A DNA stretch of 64,000 nt from Paracidovorax valerianellae. GTDB taxonomy: Bacteria; Pseudomonadota; Gammaproteobacteria; Burkholderiales; Burkholderiaceae_C. The DNA lies in contig NZ_FMZC01000003.1 in NCBI RefSeq assembly GCF_900102625.1, forward strand, positions 1-64,000. The letters run 5' to 3'. Position 1 is the first letter of the stretch, and each line of letters starts with the position of its first letter. The position numbers and the translations under genes were made by a program. Below, one piece after another: positions 31,975-41,669 of the stretch. Under the pieces are notes generated by a model, which did no database searches, was not told the origin of the DNA, and saw only the letters and a list, made by a program, of their open reading frames with translations.

Positions 31975-32883
31975 ATGGCAGTTTACAGCATGACCGGATA
32001 CGCCAGCGCGCAGCAAAGCGCATCCGCGGGAGGGGGCGAAACCGATGGCCGCACGCGCCGTCTGGGCCTGGAGATCCGTTCCGTCAACAGCCGTTTTCTG
32101 GATCTGTCGTTCCGGCTGCCCGATGAATTGCGAGCCCAGGAGCCAGTCCTGCGGAGCTTGCTCACCGCGCGGCTCAAGCGTGGCAAGGTCGAAGTGCGCG
32201 CTTCCATCGAAAGTGAAGACGCCAACGCCCTCCCCGATCCGGCGCCCCGGCTGCTGCAGCGTTTGAATTCCGCACAGGATGCCGTTCGCGCCTGGCTTCC
32301 CGACGCAGCGCCCCTGAGCGTTGCAGACGCCCTGCGGCTGTGCGCCAACGCAGGCTCGGCCCAGGACGACTGGAGTGACGCCGTACCGGCGCTGGCCGAG
32401 AAGGCCCTGAAAGACCTTCTCAGCGCCCGGGAACGCGAAGGCAAGCGCCTGTCGGCCATGCTGCAAGACCGGCTCGAGCAGTTGCGCGCCCTCGCCCATC
32501 AAGCCACGCCCCTCGTCCCCAAGCTGGTGGAGCAGCAACGCCAGCGCTTCATGGAGCGCTGGAAAGAGGCCATGGCCTTGGCCGACAACGCCACCTTGCC
32601 GGAAGCCGCCCAGGACCGTGCGCTGACCGAAGCCACGGCTTTTGCGATCCGCATCGACGTGGCCGAAGAGATCACACGGCTGGATTCCCACCTCGACGAA
32701 ATCGAGCGCCTGCTGAAAAAAGGTGGAGAAGTCGGCAAACGGCTGGACTTCCTCATCCAGGAATTGCACCGCGAAGCCAACACCCTGGGCTCCAAATCTG
32801 CAGCGATGGAACTCACGCGCATCAGCGTGGACATGAAGGTCCTGATCGAGCAAATGCGCGAGCAGGTCCAGAACATCGAGTGA
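31975..32883 (+). CDS. yicC: YicC family endoribonuclease
   Basis: 302 residues, YicC N-terminus (MTGYASAQ near the start; LGLEIRSVNSRFLDLSFRLP) and the C-terminal DUF1732 part (EITRLDSHLDEIERLLKKGGEVGKRLDF, then QELHREANTLGSK). Recent work assigns ribonuclease activity to YicC proteins. It is divergent from the kinase gene by 75 bases and lies upstream of gmk, a conserved arrangement. Confidence 0.95.
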   Translation: MAVYSMTGYASAQQSASAGGGETDGRTRRLGLEIRSVNSRFLDLSFRLPDELRAQEPVLRSLLTARLKRGKVEVRASIESEDANALPDPAPRLLQRLNSAQDAVRAWLPDAAPLSVADALRLCANAGSAQDDWSDAVPALAEKALKDLLSAREREGKRLSAMLQDRLEQLRALAHQATPLVPKLVEQQRQRFMERWKEAMALADNATLPEAAQDRALTEATAFAIRIDVAEEITRLDSHLDEIERLLKKGGEVGKRLDFLIQELHREANTLGSKSAAMELTRISVDMKVLIEQMREQVQNIE

Positions 32884-32890
32884 GCGATAA

Positions 32891-32922
32891 TCCTATTTTG
32901 ATAGCAGCCAGCACATATCCCG
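32891..32922 (+). repeat. Short palindromic repeat, partial copy C (yicC-gmk gap)
   Basis: CTATTTTGATAGCAGCCAGCACATATC fills most of the 40-base gap and ends just before the gmk ATG. It keeps the AT-rich palindrome and the following purine/pyrimidine pattern but lacks the GCGC-GGAGGCC end. Confidence 0.55.
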
Positions 32923-32923
32923 C

Positions 32924-33544
32924 ATGGACTACCCTGGAAATCTATTCGTAGTGGCAGCGCCCAGCGGCGCGGGCAAATCGAGCTTGGTCAAGGCGCTGCT
33001 GGAGCTCGACTCCCACGTGCAGCCATCGGTGTCTCACACCACTCGGGCTCCGCGCGGCCAGGAAAAGCACGGTCGCGAATACTTCTTCACCTCGGAGCAA
33101 GAGTTCGACGCAATGGTCGCCTCCGACGGGTTCGTGGAATGGGCCCATGTGCACGGCCGCCGTTACGGCACTTCCCGCAAAGCCATCGAAGAACGGATCG
33201 CCCAAGGGGCCGATGTGGTTCTGGAGATCGATTTCCAGGGCGCCATTCAGGTCAAGCAGGCTTTTGCCAACGCGGTCCTCATCTTCATACTTCCCCCCAG
33301 TTGGGAAGAACTGCGCTCCCGGCTCGAGCGCCGCGGCGAAGACGCCCCCGACGTGATCGAAATCCGGCTGAAGAACGCCGCGCAGGAAATGGAACAGGCC
33401 TTCAAATTCGACTTCGTTATAATCAACGAGCTATTTGAGCGTGCGCTTTTCGACCTGAAAACCATCGTCCACGCCCAGCGGCTCAAGTATGCGGCGCAAC
33501 GCCGTGCACGGGCCGACACGTTCGAATCTCTCAATATCACCTGA
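32924..33544 (+). CDS. gmk: Guanylate kinase
   Basis: Phosphorylates GMP to GDP. 206 residues: P-loop [31 protein letters not shown] (GMP binding), VLEIDFQGA and a terminal region with [14 protein letters not shown]. Followed by rpoZ and spoT, the classic gmk-rpoZ-spoT run linking guanine nucleotides and the stringent response. Confidence 0.97.
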   Translation: MDYPGNLFVVAAPSGAGKSSLVKALLELDSHVQPSVSHTTRAPRGQEKHGREYFFTSEQEFDAMVASDGFVEWAHVHGRRYGTSRKAIEERIAQGADVVLEIDFQGAIQVKQAFANAVLIFILPPSWEELRSRLERRGEDAPDVIEIRLKNAAQEMEQAFKFDFVIINELFERALFDLKTIVHAQRLKYAAQRRARADTFESLNIT

Positions 33545-33561
33545 CCTCCTGGAGAAGCCGC

Positions 33562-33765
33562 ATGGCCCGCATCACCGTTGAAGACTGCCTCGAGCACATC
33601 CCCAACCGCTTTCAACTCGTGCTGGCAGCCACGTACCGTGCGCGCATGCTCAGCCAAGGCCACGCCCCGAAGATCGAAAGCCGCAACAAGCCTGCGGTGA
33701 CGGCTCTGCGTGAAATCGCACAAGGCAAGGTCGGCCTGGAGATGCTGAAGAAGGTCCCCGGCTAA
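33562..33765 (+). CDS. rpoZ: RNA polymerase omega subunit
   Basis: 67 residues: [17 protein letters not shown], the conserved start of omega, then [16 protein letters not shown]. It aids RNA polymerase assembly and forms part of a ppGpp binding site. GGAG precedes the ATG. A strong terminator follows, which separates or attenuates transcription into spoT. Confidence 0.97.
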   Translation: MARITVEDCLEHIPNRFQLVLAATYRARMLSQGHAPKIESRNKPAVTALREIAQGKVGLEMLKKVPG

Positions 33766-33795
33766 CGCCTCAGGTCTGCAGCAGCAGCCCTCAAT

Positions 33796-33822
33796 AGCAC
33801 CGCTTTGCGGTGCTTTTTTTTG
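33796..33822 (+). terminator. rpoZ: Rho-independent terminator after rpoZ
   Basis: AGCACCGC-TTT-GCGGTGCT followed by eight or more T, 30 bases after the rpoZ stop and about 40 bases before spoT. Confidence 0.9.
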
Positions 33823-33862
33823 GCCAAATGCTGCAATACCATGAGCACGCTACATTAAAGGC

Positions 33863-36133
33863 ATGAATGCGGTCTTGAATAAACCATCTGCCCAAGACCC
33901 GCGCCCTGGCGACAACGGGGCAGCGGGAGGCACGTCCGCAGCAGCCGCCAACGCAGCAGCGGCCAGTTTTGCGGCCCTCACCGAGAACCTCGGCTACCTC
34001 GACGCAGCCAGCATCGAGCAGGTACGGCAGGCCTATCGATTCGCGGACGAGGCACATCTCGGGCAACTGCGTAACAGTGGTGAGCCCTATATCACCCACC
34101 CCATCGCAGTAGCAGCGCAGTGCGCCACCTGGAAGCTGGACGGCCAAGCGCTGATGGCAGCCCTGCTGCACGACGCCATGGAAGATTGCGGGGTCACCAA
34201 ATCCGACCTCATCGATCGTTTCGGCTTGCCGGTGGCTGAGCTGGTGGACGGGCTGACCAAACTGGACAAGCTGCAGTTCAATACCCGCGAAGAAAACCAG
34301 GCCGAATCTTTTCGCAAGATGCTTCTGGCGATGGCGCGCGACGTGCGGGTCATCCTCATCAAACTGGCGGACCGGACGCACAACATGCGCACCCTGTCGG
34401 ACATGCCGCGCAGCAAATGGGGCCGGATCGCGTCCGAAACCCTGGAGATTTATGCGCCCATCGCCCACCGGCTCGGATTGAACCAGACCTATCGCGAGCT
34501 TCAGGACCTCTCATTCCGGCATTTGCACCCCTGGCGATATGCAACGCTCTCCAAGGCCGTCAATAAATCCAGAAACCGCCGACGCGACATCGTGCAGCGG
34601 GTCCAGGCCGAAGTCGACACCGCATTTTCTCGTCTTGGAATGAAAGCACGGCTTGCGGGCCGTGAGAAAACGCTCTACGCCATCTATCAAAAGATGGACA
34701 CGAAGCATCTGAGCTTTGCGCAGGTCACTGATATCTATGGCTTTCGCGTCATCGTGCCAACGGTGGTCGACTGCTATACCGCGCTGGGCGTACTTCATCA
34801 GATGTACAAACCTGTGCCGGGCAAGTTCAAGGACCATATTGCCATCGCCAAACTCAATGGCTATCAGTCGCTGCATACCACGCTGGTTGGCCCATCGGGA
34901 GTGAACATCGAATTCCAGATGCGCACCGAGGAAATGCATGTCGTCGCAGAAGCGGGCGTGGCGGCGCATTGGCTTTACAAAGCCCAGGACGCGGAAGGAT
35001 CGGCTGCCGAGCGTCTGGGCACGAAATGGCTCCAATCGCTGCTGGACATTCAAAACGAAACGCGCGACGCAGCAGAGTTCTGGGACCACGTGAAGGTGGA
35101 TCTTTTCCCCGACGCGGTCTACGTTTTCACACCGAAGAGCCAGATCATGGCCCTGCCGCGGGGCGCCACCGTCGTAGATTTCGCATATGCCATTCACAGC
35201 AATGTGGGCGACCGTACCACTGCGGCAAAAATCAATAACGAACAAGTCCCGCTGCGGACCGAACTGAAGAACGGAGATGTCGTGGAAGTCATCACGGCAC
35301 CGGTTTCCACGCCCAACCCTGCATGGCTGGGCTTTGTGCGGACAGGTCGCGCCCGCTCGAAAATTCGCCACTATCTCAAGACCCTGGCTCATACTGAATC
35401 GGCAGGACTTGGCGAGAAACTGTTGACTCAAGCCTTGAGGGCGGAGGGGCTGGAACGGCTACCAACCGAGGCTGAAAATCAACCGTTGTGGGACAAGCTG
35501 CTGCGCTTCACGGGTAACCGCACGCGCACAGAACTCATGACCGACATCGGCTTGGGCAAACGCATCGCGGGCATCGTGGCCAAACGGCTGATGGTGCTCA
35601 TGGCCGAGCACGGCCACCGTCCTGATGCCCTGCTGCTGACGCGCGAAAGGTACTCGTCCCATGAAACTCTTTCGCAAGGCGGCGTTACCCTGGATGGCAG
35701 CGAAAACGCTTCCGTGCAATACGCGAACTGCTGCCGGCCGGTGCCAGGAGATCCCATTGTTGGATATCTGGGCCGCGGTGAAGGTCTGGTCGTCCATAAC
35801 GCACAGTGCAGCGTAGCCAAAAAACTTCAGCACAAGGACAGCGAGCGTTTCATCGCAGTGGATTGGGCCGACGAGCCGACCCGCATGTTCGAGACCGGCG
35901 TAGTCGTGACTGTGGCAAACGGCAAAGGCGTATTGGCGCGCATTGCAGCCGAATTGGCCAGCTCAGAAGCAGACATCGTTCACGTTGACATGGACGACGA
36001 AGCCGCCATGGACACGACAGATTTGCGCTTCGTCATCGCGGCGAGGGACCAGGCGCACGTGGAAGCATCACTGCGCAATCTGCGCCGCACGCCGGCCGTG
36101 CTGCGTGCATTCCGTGTCCTGCCTCAAGGTTAG
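33863..36133 (+). CDS. spoT: Bifunctional (p)ppGpp synthetase/hydrolase
   Basis: 756 residues. Domains: HD hydrolase with HDAMEDCG (metal-binding His-Asp) at about residue 105, synthetase with DIYGFRVIVPTV and HTTLVGPSGVNIEFQMRTEEMH, TGS domain from about 410 (DAVYVFTPKSQIMALPRGATVVDFAY), and a C-terminal ACT region. The intact HD motif supports hydrolase activity. A second stringent-response enzyme is not in this window. The first 40 residues are a low-complexity Ala/Pro stretch. Confidence 0.95.
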   Translation: MNAVLNKPSAQDPRPGDNGAAGGTSAAAANAAAASFAALTENLGYLDAASIEQVRQAYRFADEAHLGQLRNSGEPYITHPIAVAAQCATWKLDGQALMAALLHDAMEDCGVTKSDLIDRFGLPVAELVDGLTKLDKLQFNTREENQAESFRKMLLAMARDVRVILIKLADRTHNMRTLSDMPRSKWGRIASETLEIYAPIAHRLGLNQTYRELQDLSFRHLHPWRYATLSKAVNKSRNRRRDIVQRVQAEVDTAFSRLGMKARLAGREKTLYAIYQKMDTKHLSFAQVTDIYGFRVIVPTVVDCYTALGVLHQMYKPVPGKFKDHIAIAKLNGYQSLHTTLVGPSGVNIEFQMRTEEMHVVAEAGVAAHWLYKAQDAEGSAAERLGTKWLQSLLDIQNETRDAAEFWDHVKVDLFPDAVYVFTPKSQIMALPRGATVVDFAYAIHSNVGDRTTAAKINNEQVPLRTELKNGDVVEVITAPVSTPNPAWLGFVRTGRARSKIRHYLKTLAHTESAGLGEKLLTQALRAEGLERLPTEAENQPLWDKLLRFTGNRTRTELMTDIGLGKRIAGIVAKRLMVLMAEHGHRPDALLLTRERYSSHETLSQGGVTLDGSENASVQYANCCRPVPGDPIVGYLGRGEGLVVHNAQCSVAKKLQHKDSERFIAVDWADEPTRMFETGVVVTVANGKGVLARIAAELASSEADIVHVDMDDEAAMDTTDLRFVIAARDQAHVEASLRNLRRTPAVLRAFRVLPQG

Positions 36134-36169
36134 CGATTCACCGTCGCCCCTTCTGCAAGGCAGCTGCGC

Positions 36170-36730
36170 TTAGGCGCCGCGCTCTGGATAACGCACCTCG
36201 ATGATCTCCAAGGTGCGGTTGCCCCCTGGCGTGGCAAGTTGAACTTGATCGCCCTCGCGCGCTTTCAACAACGCTCTCGCTACAGGCGACACCCAGCTCA
36301 CTTGCGACAACGCCGTTTCGACCTCATCGATGCCCAGGATGGTGATCGTGCGCTCGACACCTTCATCGTCCTCATATACGACAGTGGCGCCGAAAAAGAC
36401 TTGATCGCTTCCCACATGCACAGACGGATCAACCACTTCAGCAATTTCTAGACGCTTGGTCAGAAACCGTATCCTGCGATCAATTTCGCGCAGACGCTTC
36501 TTGCCGTAGAGATAGTCACCGTTCTCCGAACGATCGCCATTGCTGGCCGCCCAGTGCACGATCTCGACAATTTTGGGCCGCTCGTTGTCGATGAGATCCA
36601 GCAACTCTGCACGCAACTGTGCGTAGCCAGCAGGGGTGATGTAGTTTTTACTACCCTGAGGAATAGGCGCGGGTGAGAACTCGTCGTCCTCGTCGGAAGC
36701 TTCCGATTCTCTAGTGAATGCCTTGCTCAT
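36170..36730 (-). CDS. greB: Transcription elongation factor GreB
   Basis: Rescues backtracked RNA polymerase by stimulating transcript cleavage. 186 residues: an acidic N-terminal extension, then YITPAGYAQLRAELLDL, the coiled-coil with the acidic tip (SNGDRSENGDYLYGKKRLREID), and a C-terminal FKBP-like domain (GATVVYEDDEGVER; YPERGA end). The YGKKRLREIDRRIRFL segment distinguishes GreB from GreA. MSKAFTRES was chosen as start over an upstream ATG 11 codons earlier. Confidence 0.93.
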   Translation of the reverse strand: MSKAFTRESEASDEDDEFSPAPIPQGSKNYITPAGYAQLRAELLDLIDNERPKIVEIVHWAASNGDRSENGDYLYGKKRLREIDRRIRFLTKRLEIAEVVDPSVHVGSDQVFFGATVVYEDDEGVERTITILGIDEVETALSQVSWVSPVARALLKAREGDQVQLATPGGNRTLEIIEVRYPERGA

Positions 36731-36767
36731 AGGAATATTCTGAACAAAAAGACATTGAGCCAAAAAC

Positions 36768-36802
36768 GGAAAAAGCCCTAGAACATCACTGTTCTAGGGC
36801 TT
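36768..36802 (-). terminator. Strong terminator downstream of tRNA-Arg
   Basis: A perfect 13-bp stem (AAGCCCTAGAACA and complement) around a 4-base loop, followed on the minus strand by a T-run, just after the tRNA-Arg 3' end. It separates the tRNAs from greB. Confidence 0.85.
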
Positions 36803-36808
36803 ACCGTT

Positions 36809-36885
36809 TGGTGCGGCTGGCAGGAATCGAACCCACGACCCCTTGGTTCGTAGCCAAGTACTCTATCCAGCTGAGCTACAGCCGC
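36809..36885 (-). tRNA. tRNA-Arg (ACG)
   Basis: A 77-base cloverleaf including encoded CCA. Acceptor GCGGCTG pairs with CAGCCGC; the anticodon loop CTACGAA gives ACG; the T loop is GGTTCGAATCC. Discriminator base A. Confidence 0.96.
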
Positions 36886-37060
36886 TAAGCTTTGAATTAT
36901 AGCACGTTTTAAATGCCTTCATTCACTTCTCACTTTTCTGCTTCCCCTCGGGGGATTGCAGCGACGTAAGCAAGACTGCAATTCTAGCGCAGTTTTTTAG
37001 GCCAATTTCTGAGGCATCGTCATCATCAGAATTTTTTCACATCTCTCGAGTAGAGAGCGA

Positions 37061-37137
37061 TGGTAGGGCGTGGCGGACTTGAACCGACGACCAAAGGATT
37101 ATGAGTCCTCTGCTCTAACCAACTGAGCTAACGCCCC
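37061..37137 (-). tRNA. tRNA with CAT anticodon (Met elongator or Ile2)
   Basis: A 77-base cloverleaf with encoded CCA. Anticodon loop CTCATAA gives CAT. Acceptor GGGGCGT pairs with ACGCCCT, with a G-U at the first pair. The D arm TTAGCTCAG and the GACTCATAATC / TTGGTCG context resemble tRNA-Ile2, which carries lysidine at C34, but the acceptor stem lacks the C4-G69/C5-G68 pairs reported for E. coli Ile2. A standard scan would probably call it Met. Confidence 0.9.
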
Positions 37138-37157
37138 AAGCGAACAATTGTATGTGC

Positions 37158-38162
37158 TTACTTGCGATGGCTCAGGGCATTGGTCACCAGTTTCGAGGTG
37201 ATGTCCACGATCTGGATCATCCTGTCATATGGCATTCTGGTGGGCCCAATCACGCCAAGCGTACCAACCACTTGGCCGTCAACCTCATAGGGAGCAGTGA
37301 CCACGGAGAGTTCTTCGAAAGGCACTATGTGGCTTTCCCCGCCTATGAAAATCCGCACTCCATCGGCACGATTGGACACATCGAGCAGCCGCAATATCTG
37401 CGTTTTCTGTTCGAAGAGATCGAAGGCTCGTCGGAGGTTGCCCATGTCATTGGAAAAGTCGCTGACAGCGAGCAGATTGCGTTCGCCCGAGATCACCACA
37501 TCATCCTGCGACTGCGCCATCGCTTCTGATCCGACGTTCACCGCAGCCTGCATCAGCGAGCCGATTTCCACCCGAAGCTGATCCACTTCGGTTTTCAACC
37601 GTTCACGCACTTGCTCCATGTCCATTCCGGAGTAATGACTGTTCAGGAAGTTTGCAGCCTCTGCCAAGTGCGATTGCGAATGGTCCACATCAGTGAAGAT
37701 CACCCGGTTTTGCACATCGCCTTCCGGCGAAACGATGATGACCAAAAGCCGTTTTTCAGACAATCTTAAAAATTCGATATGCCTGAACACCGAAGCGCGC
37801 CGAGGCGTCATGACCACTCCCACGAATTGTGAGAGGCTCGATAGCAGGTGTGCAGCGTTGGCGATCACCTTCTGCGGTTGCTCTGCAGCAAGCTGCGGGG
37901 AATAAAGCTGTTCTCGCTGCACGGTCAACATGGTGTCAACAAACAGCCGATACCCTTTTGCGGTGGGAATTCGTCCGGCAGAAGTATGGGGACTGGCGAT
38001 CAATCCAATTTCTTCCAAGTCCGCCATCACGTTGCGTATGGTGGCGGGAGACAGATCGAGACCTGACGCACGTGAGAGCGTGCGCGAGCCTACAGGTTGC
38101 CCATCGGCGATGTAGCGCTCTACGAGCGCCTTGAGCAACAACTTGGCACGGTCATCCAGCAT
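37158..38162 (-). CDS. hrcA: Heat-inducible transcription repressor HrcA
   Basis: Represses chaperone genes through CIRCE elements. 334 residues with the N-terminal winged helix ([45 protein letters not shown]) and the C-terminal dimerisation/GAF-like part ([17 protein letters not shown]). No CIRCE element is visible nearby, so its targets lie elsewhere. Divergent from nadK by 28 bases, so the promoters overlap. Confidence 0.96.
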   Translation of the reverse strand: MLDDRAKLLLKALVERYIADGQPVGSRTLSRASGLDLSPATIRNVMADLEEIGLIASPHTSAGRIPTAKGYRLFVDTMLTVQREQLYSPQLAAEQPQKVIANAAHLLSSLSQFVGVVMTPRRASVFRHIEFLRLSEKRLLVIIVSPEGDVQNRVIFTDVDHSQSHLAEAANFLNSHYSGMDMEQVRERLKTEVDQLRVEIGSLMQAAVNVGSEAMAQSQDDVVISGERNLLAVSDFSNDMGNLRRAFDLFEQKTQILRLLDVSNRADGVRIFIGGESHIVPFEELSVVTAPYEVDGQVVGTLGVIGPTRMPYDRMIQIVDITSKLVTNALSHRK

Positions 38163-38190
38163 TGAATCATTTTAATGATCTAATTTCCTA

Positions 38191-39087
38191 ATGAAGCTCA
38201 GGTTCAAACGGGTTGCTCTTTTTGGCAAATATCAGCCACACGCCTCAAGCGTTGTCTCGGAAGGTTCACGCAATGCCGTGCAAGAGATTGCGCAGTTTCT
38301 CGCGGATGAGGGCTGTGAACTAGTGCTGGAGCAAGACACCGCCAATAACACCGGCCTCACTGACTACCCGATGATGAAGGTAGAACAGATTGGTGAGGAA
38401 TGTGACTTGGGCATGGTGATCGGAGGAGATGGCACCATGCTCGGGGTGGGCCGGCAACTTGCCCCCTACCAAACGCCGCTGATCGGCATCAACCAAGGCC
38501 GGCTTGGCTTCATCACTGACATCCCCTTGGATGAGCATTCGGCTGCGTTGAAACCTATGCTCTACGGGGAATATGAAGAGGATGTCAGACCTTTGATGCA
38601 TGCCTGTGTGATGCGACAAGACCTATGCGTTTTCGAGGCGCTGGCGCTAAACGATGTGGTGGTGAATCGCGGCTCTACTTCCGGAATGGTAGAACTGCGC
38701 GTTGAGGTGGGAGGACATTTCGTGTCTAACCAGCGTGCAGACGGGCTCATCATTGCGTCCCCGACTGGATCTACCGCCTATGCCTTGTCAGCCGGAGGGC
38801 CTATGTTGCACCCGGCCATCCCTGGATGGGTCATGGTTCCGATCGCGCCGCACACGCTTTCCAATCGTCCTATCGTGCTACCAGACACGACTGATGTTGC
38901 GGTAACGGTCGTCGGAGGCCGTGACGTGAGTGCAAATTTCGATATGCAATCGCTGGCAGCACTACAACATGGAGATCGAATCGTAGTGACGCGTTCAAAA
39001 CATAGCGTCCGCTTCTTGCATCCTCGGGGCTGGAATTATTTTGCGACCTTGCGCAAAAAATTGCGCTGGAACGAAGGAGGCTCATAG
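38191..39087 (+). CDS. nadK: NAD kinase
   Basis: Phosphorylates NAD to NADP. 298 residues with the diagnostic [29 protein letters not shown] and [16 protein letters not shown] motifs. Directly followed (no gap) by recN, a conserved nadK-recN pair. Confidence 0.96.
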   Translation: MKLRFKRVALFGKYQPHASSVVSEGSRNAVQEIAQFLADEGCELVLEQDTANNTGLTDYPMMKVEQIGEECDLGMVIGGDGTMLGVGRQLAPYQTPLIGINQGRLGFITDIPLDEHSAALKPMLYGEYEEDVRPLMHACVMRQDLCVFEALALNDVVVNRGSTSGMVELRVEVGGHFVSNQRADGLIIASPTGSTAYALSAGGPMLHPAIPGWVMVPIAPHTLSNRPIVLPDTTDVAVTVVGGRDVSANFDMQSLAALQHGDRIVVTRSKHSVRFLHPRGWNYFATLRKKLRWNEGGS

Positions 39088-40755
39088 ATGGCACTGAAAC
39101 GGATCGCGTTGCGCGATTTCGTGATCGTGGACATGTTGGAGTTGGATCTGCAGAAGGGATTCACCGTTTTGACAGGAGAGACGGGCGCAGGAAAATCGAT
39201 TCTGATCGACGCGCTGCAAATGCTGCTTGGTGCAAGAGCCGATTCAGGAGTGATCCGTGAAGGCTCGGAGCGCACCGATATTTGCGCGGAATTTGATTCC
39301 CCATCCAGCTTGGCCAGTTGGCTGGAAGAGGCAGGCATTCCGCTGGAAGACGGTTTGCTCCTTCGCCGCACCATTGACCGGCAGGGAAAAAGTCGCGCAT
39401 GGATGAATGGCATTCCGGTGACCGCAACGCAGATGCGCACTGTCGGTGGTCACTTGTTGGACATCCACGGCCAACACGCTTGGCAAAGCCTGATGCGTCA
39501 AGATGCTGTCCGAAGTCTTCTTGATGCCTATGGAGGAATCAGCACAGCAGCGCTGGAGCCGCTCTGGAATCGCTGGCGGGATGATCGCAGAGCATTGGCG
39601 CAAGCAGAGGCCACTCAACACACACTTCAGCAGGAACGCGAGCGACTGCAGTGGCAAATCAATGAAGTCCAAAAGCTGGCGCCTGCACCTAACGAATGGG
39701 ACGAACTGAATACACAGCACAGTCGCCTTTCCCACGCTCAAGCGCTTCTGGACAGTGCTCAAAAAGCCCTGTCAACGCTCGAAAACGAAGACTCTGGTGC
39801 GCGGAGCCAGTTGAGCCTGGCCTGCCATCTCTTGCAGGAACAACAGCATCTGGATCCCGAGTTTCAGTCGGTGGCGGAAGTTCTCCAGTCGTGCATGGAT
39901 CAGGCTGCCGATGCGGCGCATTCTTTGCAAGGCTATCTCCGGCATATTGAGTTGGATCCGGACCGGCTTCTGGAATTGGACTCACGCATGTCGCTATGGG
40001 TGTCTTTGTCGCGCAAATACAAGCGAACGCCGGCAGATTTACCAGTGCTGCTGGACGGATGGAAGGCAGAACTTGCAAAGCTCGATACAGCGGCCGATTT
40101 GGAGTCCTTGGGCAAAGCAGAGCGTGCAAGCAACGCCGCCTACGCGCAAGCAGCACTGGTGGTATCACGCCAAAGAGCGGAGTCAGCACCACTGCTTGCC
40201 CAATCAATTACCCAAGCCATGCAGGGGCTCGGCATGGTCGGCGGGCGATTTGAGGTACTCATGGAGACAACGCAAGAACCCGGCATTCATGGAGTCGACA
40301 GCGTCTCTTTCTTGGTTGCGGGACACCCAGGGGCTACGCCTCGACCAGTTGGCAAAGTCGCTTCGGGCGGAGAACTGTCGCGCATTTCCCTAGCGATTTC
40401 TGTGACCACAAGTCAGCTAGGACAGGCTCCGACCTTGATCTTCGATGAGGTCGACTCGGGGGTGGGAGGCTCCGTAGCCGAAACCGTTGGAAGGCTGATG
40501 CAGCAGTTGGGCCGTGACCGACAGGTGCTGGCAGTCACCCACCTTCCGCAAGTTGCTGCTTGCGCAGACCATCACCTCATCGTGGCGAAGACGACTCAAG
40601 GTGACAACACCACAAGCCAGGTAGTTGCAGCCAAGGGAGACCAGCGGGTGACCGAAATGGCCCGGATGCTCGGCGGTGAACGCCAATCGCGAGCCACCAT
40701 GGCACACGCTCGAGAAATGCTCAGCAGCAACAAGCCCGTGCAAGGCAAGGCATAA
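39088..40755 (+). CDS. recN: DNA repair protein RecN
   Basis: SMC-like ATPase for double-strand break repair. 555 residues: Walker A GETGAGKSI, a long central coiled coil, signature VASGGELSRISLA and Walker B LIFDEVDSGVGG. The ATG follows the nadK stop immediately. I saw no LexA-type box directly upstream, and a nadK-recN operon leaves little room for one. Confidence 0.96.
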   Translation: MALKRIALRDFVIVDMLELDLQKGFTVLTGETGAGKSILIDALQMLLGARADSGVIREGSERTDICAEFDSPSSLASWLEEAGIPLEDGLLLRRTIDRQGKSRAWMNGIPVTATQMRTVGGHLLDIHGQHAWQSLMRQDAVRSLLDAYGGISTAALEPLWNRWRDDRRALAQAEATQHTLQQERERLQWQINEVQKLAPAPNEWDELNTQHSRLSHAQALLDSAQKALSTLENEDSGARSQLSLACHLLQEQQHLDPEFQSVAEVLQSCMDQAADAAHSLQGYLRHIELDPDRLLELDSRMSLWVSLSRKYKRTPADLPVLLDGWKAELAKLDTAADLESLGKAERASNAAYAQAALVVSRQRAESAPLLAQSITQAMQGLGMVGGRFEVLMETTQEPGIHGVDSVSFLVAGHPGATPRPVGKVASGGELSRISLAISVTTSQLGQAPTLIFDEVDSGVGGSVAETVGRLMQQLGRDRQVLAVTHLPQVAACADHHLIVAKTTQGDNTTSQVVAAKGDQRVTEMARMLGGERQSRATMAHAREMLSSNKPVQGKA

Positions 40756-40758
40756 AGC

Positions 40759-41622
40759 ATGGCACTCGAGGTCGTATTGATCACCGGCATGGCGGGCTCC
40801 GGAAAATCCGTGGCTTTGCATGCGCTGGAAGATGCAGGCTACTACTGCGTAGACAACCTTCCCCCTGAGCTGCTCGCAGCGTTTGTAGCCCTCGAGCACC
40901 AGCATCACGGCAACCGAATCGCCATTGCCATGGACGTCCGCAGCGCGACGGCCTTGCCATTGGTGCCTCAGCAACTGCAACGACTGCGCAGCGAAGGGGT
41001 CGTGGTCCACTCATTGTTTTTGGACGCCACTACCGATACCCTGATACGGAGATTTTCGGAAACCCGGCGGCGTCATCCTCTTTCTAGAGACGAATGGACA
41101 GAAGGCCAGCGCGCTTTGCTTCAAACCATTGAACTGGAAAGAGAGTTGCTAGCCGAGTTGCGCGAGCAATCTCATGTGATCGACACAAGCGCCATTCGAG
41201 CAGCTCAGTTGCAGGGCTACGTCAAAAGCCTCATGCCCGCTCTGCCAGGTCAGCTAACGCTTGTCTTCCAGTCTTTTGCATTCAAGCGTGGCGTGCCCGT
41301 GGACGCGGACTACGTCTTTGACGTGCGCATGCTGCCAAACCCCCATTACGAACCTGGTTTGAAAGCTTTGACGGGCAAAGACCAGCCCGTGATCGATTAC
41401 TTGCAACAGCAATCGGACGTAGAACTGATGAGAGCCCATATTGCACAGTTCCTATCGCATTGGCTGGAACCTCTGGCGCTAAATCACCGAAGCTACGTGA
41501 CCGTTGCCATTGGCTGCACGGGTGGGCAGCATCGCTCGGTTTATCTGGTCGAACGACTGGCATCGCATTTCAGCCAACGCTGGACCACACTCCGGCGACA
41601 TCGAGAGCTGGATGGTTTGTAA
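40759..41622 (+). CDS. rapZ: RNase adapter protein RapZ
   Basis: P-loop protein ([24 protein letters not shown]) of 287 residues; the C-terminal domain has SFGFKxG-like ([25 protein letters not shown]) and the ending with [12 protein letters not shown]. In enterobacteria it presents the sRNA GlmZ to RNase E; here its RNA partner is unknown. It follows recN by three bases and is probably in the nadK-recN operon. Confidence 0.95.
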   Translation: MALEVVLITGMAGSGKSVALHALEDAGYYCVDNLPPELLAAFVALEHQHHGNRIAIAMDVRSATALPLVPQQLQRLRSEGVVVHSLFLDATTDTLIRRFSETRRRHPLSRDEWTEGQRALLQTIELERELLAELREQSHVIDTSAIRAAQLQGYVKSLMPALPGQLTLVFQSFAFKRGVPVDADYVFDVRMLPNPHYEPGLKALTGKDQPVIDYLQQQSDVELMRAHIAQFLSHWLEPLALNHRSYVTVAIGCTGGQHRSVYLVERLASHFSQRWTTLRRHRELDGL

Positions 41623-41669
41623 GGTGCTCAGTTCGCTTTACGCACCTTCTTCCAACTCACACCGGTTCT

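Noticed and set aside
37000-38200. CIRCE element near hrcA
   Set aside because: No TTAGCACTC-N9-GAGTGCTAA-like repeat is present; the chaperone genes are elsewhere.
39000-39090. LexA box before recN
   Set aside because: No CTG-N10-CAG type palindrome of useful quality was seen, and recN abuts nadK.
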